Below are positions 58,044 to 64,000 of a DNA stretch of 64,000 nt, piece by piece. How positions within the stretch are numbered: position 1 is the first letter of the stretch; every line of letters begins with the position of its first letter. Origin of the DNA: a virus. The position numbers and the translations under genes are program-made. The notes under the pieces are model-generated. The model was given only the letters and a program-made list of their open reading frames with translations. It was not told the DNA's origin and searched no databases. Location of the stretch: IMG/VR virus record IMGVR_UViG_3300042878_000198, positions 1 through 64,000 of that record. One strand, given 5' to 3'.

Positions 58044-58182
58044 ATGTCAACACGAAACCCCCATATTCTCTATATATATAATTTCTATTCTTTTATTTTT
58101 TTTTAATTAAAATTTAAGAAGAAAATTGACATTATTGACAGTAGTTTGATTACCAGTAACTTACACGACATAAAATCGACAC
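58044..58182. repeat. second iteron/AT-tract element (element B), candidate origin
   Basis: Five copies of the same unit as element A: ATGTCAA (58044), ATTGACAT (58125), ATTGACA (58134), CGACAT (58166) and ATCGACAC (58175). An AT tract containing TTCTCTATATATATA (58066-58080) then T-runs matches the tract of element A almost base for base at its start. It ends 13 bases before the primase-helicase ATG, so it may be an origin, an operator for that gene, or both. Confidence 0.65.
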
Positions 58183-58195
58183 CCATTCAACATTT

Positions 58196-60604
58196 ATGAC
58201 ACAAGAAATAACCATATTTAAAAGTATCAAGGATACTGACACTCCGTTCCACAGGGACGTGAGGATAATCCTTAATAGAATCAAGGATGGCACTGAGGCC
58301 ACTAGGGACTTGGTTAAGCGCATTCGCTCAGAGAAGCGCAAGCCCGAGAGACAGGAACTGAAGAAGCTACTGCCAGCAATATGCTTCAGTGGTACATTCA
58401 ACAAGAGAACAGACGCATCCCTGATGCAGCACTCAGGTTTGATTTGCTTAGACTTCGATGGATATACTAAATCCAAGGACTTGCTACAGGACAAGGAGAC
58501 CTTATCCAAGAACAAGTACGTGTTTTCGGTGTTTGTCTCACCCTCTGGCAATGGCCTAAAGGTATTGGTAAAGATTCCACAAGACGCTGATAACCACACC
58601 AATTACTTCAATAGCTTAGAGAAATACTTTAACAGCACATACTTTGATAAGACCAGCAAGAACATCTCTCGTGTATGCTATGAGTCTTACGACCCACTCC
58701 TGCACATCAACGAGAACAGCAGCATCTGGGACTTGATTGAGGAGCCTGAGTATACCGAGGTAAGCAAGACAAGAGACCATCCTACGATTCCAATCACGGA
58801 TGAGAATAAGATTGTGGACATACTCATTAAGTGGTGGACAAAGAAGTATCCAATGAGTGAAGGACAGCGCAATCAGAACTGCTACGTTCTATCCATGGCA
58901 TTCAATGACTTCGGCATCAACAAGGGTCTTGCATCCTATGTACTAAATCAATACGCCTCTCAGGACTTCTCAACCAGTGAGATTAATCAAACTATTGACT
59001 CAGCATACAAGAACACCGCAAACTTCGGGACCAAGTACTACGAGGACGAGGAGCGGATAAATAACATCAGGGCCAAGCTCAGACGTGGTGTGTCAAAAAA
59101 AGAGATTCGCATCCAACTGCAGGACTCCCACTTGGAGAGCGATATCATCGAATCAGTACTCAATAAGGTAGAAGAAGAGAACGCTAAGCAAACTTTCTGG
59201 GACAGAAACGATAAGGGAGTAGTAAAGATAATTCATATTCAGTTCAAGCAGTTCCTTGAGGACAATGGCTTCTATAAGTTCTGCCCTGAGGGAGGAAAGA
59301 ACTACGTGTTTGTCAAGGTCACCAACAACTTGATTGACCATACATCTGACAAAGAGATTAAGGACTTCGTGCTGAACCACCTGCTGGAGCTGGATGACAT
59401 TGGCGTATACAATTACTTTGCGGACCAAACTAGATTCTTCAAGGAGGAGTTCCTCTCTTTGCTGTCCACGATTGAGATTCACTTTATTGCAGATACCAAG
59501 GACGCATCATACCTGTACTACAAGAACTGCGCTGTAAGGATTACAAAGGATGGAGTTACACTATTGGACTACATTGACCTTGGTGGGTACGTCTGGAAGG
59601 ACCACGTGATTGACAGGACCTTTGTCAAGTGTAGCGTGTCTGAGTCGTTTGATTTCAAAAAGTTTGTCAGCAACATCAATGGTGGTGACGAGGGAAGGAT
59701 TCAATCTATGGAAAGTACGATGGGCTTCATGCTTCACGCATACAAGAACCTTGGCTTCTGTCCTGCAGTGATACTAAACGATGAGGTAATCAGCGACAAC
59801 CCTGAGGGAGGCACAGGAAAGGGATTGATTATGAATGCCCTGAGCAAGATGAAGAAGCTAGTGGTGATTGATGGTAAGTCATTTGCTTTCGAGCGTAGCT
59901 TCGCCTATCAGCTCGTGTCAGCAGACACCCAGATACTATGCTTCGATGATGTGAGAAAGCACTTTGACTTTGAGAGGCTATTCAGTGTCATTACTGAGGG
60001 ATTAACCTTAGAGAAGAAGAACAAGGATGCCATCAAGATTCCGTTCGCTAAGTCTCCAAAGGTTGCCCTGACAACTAACTATGCTATCAAGGGGGCAGGT
60101 AACTCATTCGCAAGACGTAAGTGGGAGCTGGAGCTACACCAATACTACAGCAAGGACTTCACGCCACAGGATGAGTTTGGCAGACTTATGTTTGGTGACT
60201 GGAACGATGACGACTGGTGTGAGTTTGACAACTACATGATTGGATGCTTGAAATCCTACCTGAGGACAGGACTAGTGAAAAGCAAATTCGTTAACTTGAA
60301 AATACGTCAGCTGTCTGCAGAGTCATGCCATGAGTTTATTGAGTGGTGTGGATTGGTTGATAGTGCTGAGCGAAATGTGATGCTACAGGTTGACACTAGG
60401 CTGTACAAGAACGAGCTGTACTCAAACTTCGTGGAGGAGTACCCTGACTATGGGCCTAGAGGAAGGATGAGCATCAGTAGGACTAAGTTCTACAAGTGGT
60501 TAATTGCTTACGCAATTTACAAGGAAGGGACGATGCCTGAGGAGGACAGAGACCAACAAGGACGATGGATAATTATTAAAAGCAAAAAAGAAGATGAAGA
60601 CTAA
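58196..60604 (+). CDS. primase-helicase: BT4734/VirE-like N-terminus with SF3-type helicase, 802 aa
   Basis: Replication protein. N-terminal domain (residues about 1-180) has MQHSGLICLDFDGYTKS and SGNGLKVLVKIPQ, the BT4734/VirE primase-like pattern of Bacteroidota elements. A linker (PriCT-like, VDILIKWWTKKYPMSEGQRN) follows. The helicase part has Walker A NPEGGTGKGLIMNAL (about 534-548), Walker B DTQILCFDDVRKHF (about 579-592) and ALTTNYAIKGAGNSFARRKW (sensor plus arginine), as in SF3/DUF5906 helicases. The chain likely primes and unwinds phage DNA. It is preceded by iterons, not by another gene. Confidence 0.88.
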   Translation: MTQEITIFKSIKDTDTPFHRDVRIILNRIKDGTEATRDLVKRIRSEKRKPERQELKKLLPAICFSGTFNKRTDASLMQHSGLICLDFDGYTKSKDLLQDKETLSKNKYVFSVFVSPSGNGLKVLVKIPQDADNHTNYFNSLEKYFNSTYFDKTSKNISRVCYESYDPLLHINENSSIWDLIEEPEYTEVSKTRDHPTIPITDENKIVDILIKWWTKKYPMSEGQRNQNCYVLSMAFNDFGINKGLASYVLNQYASQDFSTSEINQTIDSAYKNTANFGTKYYEDEERINNIRAKLRRGVSKKEIRIQLQDSHLESDIIESVLNKVEEENAKQTFWDRNDKGVVKIIHIQFKQFLEDNGFYKFCPEGGKNYVFVKVTNNLIDHTSDKEIKDFVLNHLLELDDIGVYNYFADQTRFFKEEFLSLLSTIEIHFIADTKDASYLYYKNCAVRITKDGVTLLDYIDLGGYVWKDHVIDRTFVKCSVSESFDFKKFVSNINGGDEGRIQSMESTMGFMLHAYKNLGFCPAVILNDEVISDNPEGGTGKGLIMNALSKMKKLVVIDGKSFAFERSFAYQLVSADTQILCFDDVRKHFDFERLFSVITEGLTLEKKNKDAIKIPFAKSPKVALTTNYAIKGAGNSFARRKWELELHQYYSKDFTPQDEFGRLMFGDWNDDDWCEFDNYMIGCLKSYLRTGLVKSKFVNLKIRQLSAESCHEFIEWCGLVDSAERNVMLQVDTRLYKNELYSNFVEEYPDYGPRGRMSISRTKFYKWLIAYAIYKEGTMPEEDRDQQGRWIIIKSKKEDED

Positions 60605-60761
60605 TGTAATCATTTGGAACTACGTGTTCCATTTCAATGAGTATACCAACAAGTGGTATGCGGTACACAGGGATAGCTACCTTGAATACTGGAGCGATAA
60701 GAAGGGCAGCTTCCTGAGTGATGATAGCCTAGATGAATTGATTAAGAAAATAAAAGAATGA
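60594..60761 (+). CDS. small hypothetical protein, 55 aa
   Basis: MKTNVIIWNYVFHFNEYTNK, aromatic- and Lys/Asp-rich, ends DELIKKIKE. It overlaps the primase stop by 11 bases in another frame and its own stop overlaps the next start (ATGA). Not recognised. Confidence 0.65.
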   Translation: MKTNVIIWNYVFHFNEYTNKWYAVHRDSYLEYWSDKKGSFLSDDSLDELIKKIKE

Positions 60762-61159
60762 CAGAAGTTGTTACCAGAATACCTGCATATAGTAACAATT
60801 CAATGTTGCACTATTGTGAAACTCTTCTGTCAATACTTTCTAAGAGCCACAACACTAAGGTTGGTCGAGGGAAAAAGGTAAAGGTTACTAAGGTATTCAA
60901 GCACAAGCAAGACCCAGATGTTATTGATAGATTAATCAATAGCATAGAACACTATAAAAAATTAAATCAAATGAAAAATAGAAAAGTAGGAAGTTTCGAG
61001 ATTATAAAATACAAAATTGTTATCCAATCAGGTAACCCCAAAATAGAAATCGAAATGATTAAGGTGCTGGATGAGGATGGTGAGTACATTAAGTTTGCTA
61101 GACTTAAAGATGTGATTGGATACTTATCCAAGTATCCCGTTACATTCAGGCCGATATGA
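60758..61159 (+). CDS. hypothetical protein, 133 aa
   Basis: Basic middle (KVGRGKKVKVTKVFKHKQDP) then helix (DVIDRLINSIEHYKKLNQMK) and a beta-rich C-terminal half (FEIIKYKIVIQSGNPKIEIE). It sits between the primase and the helicase and shares 4 bases with each gene boundary. Nucleic-acid binding is plausible from charge; no family recognised. Confidence 0.65.
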   Translation: MTEVVTRIPAYSNNSMLHYCETLLSILSKSHNTKVGRGKKVKVTKVFKHKQDPDVIDRLINSIEHYKKLNQMKNRKVGSFEIIKYKIVIQSGNPKIEIEMIKVLDEDGEYIKFARLKDVIGYLSKYPVTFRPI

Positions 61160-62391
61160 TAACCTTCAGAGATTATCAGGCAGACATAATCGAGAGAGGC
61201 TCTAAGATACTTATCGAGCACGATTTACTGTACCTAGCCATGGAGGTGAGGACAGGCAAGACCCTGACGAGTCTAGGTATTGCCGAAAGTATAAATGCAG
61301 AGAATGTTTTATTTGTTACCAAAAAGAAAGCAATCAGTACTATTGAGGCTGACTATAAATTGCTTAGTCCATCCTACAAATTGACCGTTATTAACTACGA
61401 GAGCCTTCACTTGGTAATGGATAACAAGAATTGGGACCTATTGATTTGCGATGAGGCGCACAGCATGGGAGCTTTTCCTAAACCCAGCGGTAGAGCATCT
61501 TTAGTTGCTGAGGTGATAAGAAAGTATGTACCAATGGTGATACTGCTATCGGGAACACCAACCCCTGAGAGCTACTCTCAGATGTACCATCAGGTCTATG
61601 GGATACATAGTAATCCTTTCAAAGAGTTCGCAAATTTCTACAGATTTTGCGACAAATATGTTAACGTAAAGCAGAAGATGATTAACGGCAGGCCAATGAA
61701 TGACTACAGCCATGGGATAGATGCCATCATCGAGGATATGAAACCATACACAATTAAATACACGCAAGCAGAAGCAGGGTTTAAGTCTAAAGTAAAAGAG
61801 GAAATCCTTTATGTTACCATGAAGGACTCAACCTACAGCATGATTAAGAGACTCAAGCGAGACTTGGTTGTAGAGGGCAAGGAAGAGGTCATACTTGCGG
61901 ATACTCCTGTGAAGTTAATGATGAAGGTGCACCAGATGTGCAGTGGAACAGTTAAGTTTGAGAGTGGCAACAGTATGGTGATTGATACCACCAAGGCGGA
62001 GTTCATTAAACAAAAATTTAAAGGAAGTAAGATAGGCATTTTCTATAAATTTAAGGAAGAGTACAATGCCCTGAAGCAAGTGTTTGGTGATGAGCTGACT
62101 AACGAGCTTAGTGTCTTCGAGGACACTAAAAAAAACATAGCTCTCCAGATAGTATCTGGGAGAGAGGGCATATCTTTACGTGACGCTAACTTCTTGGTGT
62201 ACTACAACATTGACTTCAGTGCTACAAGCTATTGGCAGAGCAAGGACAGGATGACAACCAAGGAAAGGCTAGAGAATCAGGTCTACTGGGTGTTCTCAGA
62301 GGGAGGTATTGAACGAGACATATACAAAGCAGTATCAAATAAGAAAGATTACACACTTAATCACTTTAAAAAAGACTTCTATGACACCTAA
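61156..62391 (+). CDS. SF2 DEAH/SNF2-like helicase, 411 aa
   Basis: Motif I LAMEVRTGKTLTSLG (about 27-41), motif II LLICDEAHSMG (DEAH, about 95-105), motif III LLSGTPTPESYSQMYHQ (about 131), a second RecA lobe with IGIFYKFKEEYNAL, and the motif V/VI region SGREGISLRDANFLVYYN and YWQSKDRMTTKERL (about 357-370). Short phage helicases of this kind assist replication, recombination or transcription. The stop overlaps the next small gene. Confidence 0.85.
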   Translation: MITFRDYQADIIERGSKILIEHDLLYLAMEVRTGKTLTSLGIAESINAENVLFVTKKKAISTIEADYKLLSPSYKLTVINYESLHLVMDNKNWDLLICDEAHSMGAFPKPSGRASLVAEVIRKYVPMVILLSGTPTPESYSQMYHQVYGIHSNPFKEFANFYRFCDKYVNVKQKMINGRPMNDYSHGIDAIIEDMKPYTIKYTQAEAGFKSKVKEEILYVTMKDSTYSMIKRLKRDLVVEGKEEVILADTPVKLMMKVHQMCSGTVKFESGNSMVIDTTKAEFIKQKFKGSKIGIFYKFKEEYNALKQVFGDELTNELSVFEDTKKNIALQIVSGREGISLRDANFLVYYNIDFSATSYWQSKDRMTTKERLENQVYWVFSEGGIERDIYKAVSNKKDYTLNHFKKDFYDT

Positions 62392-62626
62392 AGAAAAAGC
62401 AGAAGAGTTATTTGAGAAATTTAATAATCCTGACACCACACATCACCCATATGTTCATAATGCTCAGCAATGTGCATTGATAGCAGTAGATGAGATAATA
62501 AATAGTAGAAATGATGATAGAGGATTTGACGATACTTTATCATCTGTAAGTAATGAATACTATACTTTACATCCAATGTATTTTACTTATTGGAAAGAAG
62601 TTAAACAAGAACTAGAGAAACTATGA
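62381..62626 (+). CDS. hypothetical protein, 81 aa
   Basis: Starts MTPKEKAEELFEKFNNPDTT; the open frame begins earlier (62309), but 62381 is the likely ATG because it starts 11 bases before the helicase stop. Helical, with NAQQCALIAVDEIINSR, a motif I recall from small proteins of Bacteroidota phages. No function known. Confidence 0.7.
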   Translation: MTPKEKAEELFEKFNNPDTTHHPYVHNAQQCALIAVDEIINSRNDDRGFDDTLSSVSNEYYTLHPMYFTYWKEVKQELEKL

Positions 62627-62826
62627 AACAGACAGCAGTAGAATGGTTATATGACCAGCTAACGTCAACTTGGTTTGACAAAGCAAGTGGTACAGATATT
62701 TTAAAGAAGGCCAAAGAGATGGAGAAGGAGCAAAGAATAATGGATTATAATGTGGGCCATTCTGATGGTCTATGCAATCACATTAATGATGCAGATAATT
62801 ACATAAATGAACAAAACTATGCCTGA
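62623..62826 (+). CDS. hypothetical protein, 67 aa
   Basis: MKQTAVEWLYDQLTSTWFDK, then a Lys/Glu helix (ILKKAKEMEKEQRIMDYNVG) and Asn/His-rich end. The AVEWLYDQL start resembles small proteins found in many phages. Overlaps both neighbours. Role unknown. Confidence 0.7.
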   Translation: MKQTAVEWLYDQLTSTWFDKASGTDILKKAKEMEKEQRIMDYNVGHSDGLCNHINDADNYINEQNYA

Positions 62827-63031
62827 TGTAACAATGTGCCCGGGGACAGATTGTCCCCAGAAAGAAAAGTGCTATAGGTTTACAGCTAAGCCTAGCGAAT
62901 ATATGCAATCCTATTTCATGAAAGCCCCAATCAAGGATGGCAAGTGTGAATACTACTGGGGTGAGAATGCAGAAAGTATTTGGAATCAACTAAAAGACAT
63001 AATGAAAGATGAAAGCGAAACTAATCTTTGA
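62807..63031 (+). CDS. small four-cysteine protein, possible zinc binding, 74 aa
   Basis: MCPGTDCPQKEKCYRFTAKP and DGKCEYYWGENAES give four cysteines (C-x4-C-x5-C and a later C), as in small zinc-binding phage proteins. The start could also be 62819. It overlaps the preceding gene by 20 bases. Could bind nucleic acid; not established. Confidence 0.65.
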   Translation: MNKTMPDVTMCPGTDCPQKEKCYRFTAKPSEYMQSYFMKAPIKDGKCEYYWGENAESIWNQLKDIMKDESETNL

Positions 63032-63230
63032 TTTACCCGAAGAAAGCCACGAGTGGGAAAACGCTCTACAAGGGTCTAAGATGCGCTCAACCCTATGGGA
63101 GTACGACCAATGGCTACGCAGCAAGATAAAGTATGAGGACCTGAACGATGAGCAGTATCAGGTATACCAAGGATGTAGAGACCAGCTGAGGACATTACTG
63201 ATTGAGAACAGCTTAGATATAGACAGCTGA
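63009..63230 (+). CDS. conserved-type phage protein, 73 aa
   Basis: MKAKLIFDLPEESHEWENAL, SKMRSTLWEYDQWLRSKIKY. The beta strand followed by an L-W-E-x-D-Q-x-L-R helix is a pattern I know from small proteins of many phages, without function. It overlaps the four-cysteine gene by 23 bases. Confidence 0.7.
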   Translation: MKAKLIFDLPEESHEWENALQGSKMRSTLWEYDQWLRSKIKYEDLNDEQYQVYQGCRDQLRTLLIENSLDIDS

Positions 63231-63231
63231 T

Positions 63232-63450
63232 ATGGAAATTTATTTAAGAGAGTCGGCTAAAAAAATATTCTACAGTAGAGACATACCTATTAAATCAATG
63301 GGAATCTTTGAGTCTAACAAAGATGAGTGGGTATACTGGTACAAGGATGAAAAGATTTATGACACTGGTTTTGCCGACACAGAGGCAGAGGCAATTCAGA
63401 AAGCAAAGAGATACATTAAAATAATCAATTTAAATCTATTTCTTGAATGA
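63232..63450 (+). CDS. hypothetical protein, 72 aa
   Basis: Aromatic-rich and acidic/basic (MEIYLRESAKKIFYSRDIPI; ESNKDEWVYWYKDEKIYDTG). One base after the previous stop. Not recognised. Confidence 0.65.
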   Translation: MEIYLRESAKKIFYSRDIPIKSMGIFESNKDEWVYWYKDEKIYDTGFADTEAEAIQKAKRYIKIINLNLFLE

Positions 63451-63809
63451 AGTACTCAAGGAGCTTCAAGCATGACGTAAAGGTTGGACAATTGGGGGAA
63501 GATTGGGCAAAACAATTTTTCTCAGGAGAGTTTAAGCTTGAAGTTAAGTTTGACTCCATGGCCCACGCCTCAGGAAAGGTATTTATAGAGTACTATTCTA
63601 GGGGCAAGCCATCTGGGATAGCAGTAACAGATGCCGAGTATTACTTGTACATAATAGCTGAGTTTAACTACGCTATTATATTGAACGTAGAGAATCTGAA
63701 GGAAAGGCTCAGGTATTACCACAAGCACAAGATGTACATAAGAAATGGAGGGGACGATGATACCTCAGTTGGCTTCTTAGTCCCTATACAAGAACTATTA
63801 ACGGTATAA
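63447..63809 (+). CDS. PD-(D/E)XK-like nuclease-fold protein, 120 aa
   Basis: LGEDWAKQFFSGEFKLEVKF then DSMAHASGKVFIEYYSRGKP and SGIAVTDAEYYLYIIA. The E-V-K, D, F-I-E-Y plus S-G-I-x-x-T-x-A-x-Y-Y pattern resembles short phage restriction-endonuclease-like proteins. The catalytic set (Glu, Asp, Glu/Lys) is plausible. It may be a resolvase or DNA-degrading enzyme. Overlaps the previous stop by 4 bases. Confidence 0.7.
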   Translation: MKYSRSFKHDVKVGQLGEDWAKQFFSGEFKLEVKFDSMAHASGKVFIEYYSRGKPSGIAVTDAEYYLYIIAEFNYAIILNVENLKERLRYYHKHKMYIRNGGDDDTSVGFLVPIQELLTV

Positions 63810-63827
63810 AAAGGGTATGAAAAATCA

Positions 63828-64000
63828 ATGACCGAACAGCAGATACAATCAAAGCTAATTAAGGAGCTAGAGGGTAAGGGATACTATGTTATCAAGTTGA
63901 TTAGCACCAACAAGAACGGTATCCCTGACCTGATAGCTATACCAAAGGACTCAGGCGTTGAGTTCTACGAAGTGAAGAGACCCAAGGGTAAGGTGTCAAA
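63828..64000 (+). CDS. VRR-NUC-type nuclease, 5' part only
   Basis: MTEQQIQSKLIKELEGKGYY, NKNGIPDLIAIPKDSGVEFY and EVKRPKGKVSK carry the VRR-NUC features: G-x-P-D-L and later E-V-K. The gene runs off the right end of the window, so length and end are unknown. Two nuclease folds in a row close the visible part of the early region. Confidence 0.8.
   Translation, partial: MTEQQIQSKLIKELEGKGYYVIKLISTNKNGIPDLIAIPKDSGVEFYEVKRPKGKVS

Noticed and set aside
58034-58050. CTGACGAAAA after the terminator, another hammerhead-like string.
   Set aside because: Stem II is missing and flanking bases do not form stems.
61261-61300. CTGACGA followed by GAAA inside the SF2 helicase gene, resembling a third hammerhead.
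   Set aside because: The segment between lacks a proper stem II, flanks do not pair, and the codons belong to conserved helicase motif I.
1-64000. CRISPR array, transposase/IS element, integrase or attachment site.
   Set aside because: No regularly spaced repeats of CRISPR type, no transposase or recombinase reading frame, and no lysogeny module were visible.

Overview
The window is most of a tailed, probably podovirus-type bacteriophage genome. The likely host belongs to the Bacteroidota, perhaps a freshwater flavobacterium; that is inference. The basis is AT-rich DNA, start codons without Shine-Dalgarno sequences, repeated TAnnTTTG promoter boxes of the Bacteroidota type in front of the leftward genes, and a primase-helicase with a BT4734/VirE-like N-terminus. 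No integrase, repressor of known type, transposase or CRISPR array is visible. The right edge cuts a nuclease gene.

Leftward late block (about 45.4 kb down to 0.24 kb). In transcription order it holds small basic proteins and a decoration-like protein (45.4-43.0 kb). A lysis cassette follows: holin, possible two-part spanin, M15 endopeptidase and a unimolecular spanin (42.8-40.8 kb). Next are two large fibres ending in S74-type chaperone domains (40.3-31.6 kb), the second bracketed by a perfect 29-bp direct repeat. Then come TerS/TerL, portal, scaffold and major capsid protein (29.5-22 kb), two ring/adaptor proteins and a 1480-residue tail protein (21-14.7 kb). The block ends with virion proteins including a 3141-residue ejected polyvalent-type protein (12.3-0.24 kb). 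Terminators flank the capsid genes, and host-like promoter boxes sit 8-60 bases upstream of several start codons.

Regulatory/chaperonin block (45.4-49.3 kb). A rightward winged-helix gene lies opposite a leftward groEL, small ORF, PRTase-like and groES operon. A phage carrying both halves of the chaperonin suggests it folds its own proteins with a private machine.

Divergent control region (48.5-50.2 kb). It has an array of about twelve ATGTCGRTTTTA-like iterons arranged around an AT-rich tract, palindromes, a GC-rich island and a structured leader RNA. A second, smaller copy of the iteron/AT-tract element lies just upstream of the primase-helicase gene (58.04-58.18 kb). These are the best candidates for replication origins or their regulators.

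Rightward early block (50.2-64 kb). Many small, overlapping genes lead into recombination and replication: a DnaA domain-IV protein, a DUF1071/Sak-type annealing protein, a RecE-like exonuclease, an SSB-like acidic-tail protein, a primase-SF3 helicase, an SF2 helicase and two nuclease-fold proteins. A tRNA-like cloverleaf lies at 57.5 kb.

The most striking discovery is two complete hammerhead ribozymes in the early operon: a type I at 51392-51443, overlapping the end of a coding sequence, and a type III at 52789-52841. Their predicted cleavage sites bracket an RNA of about 1.36 kb carrying six small genes, which suggests self-processing or release of an early message.
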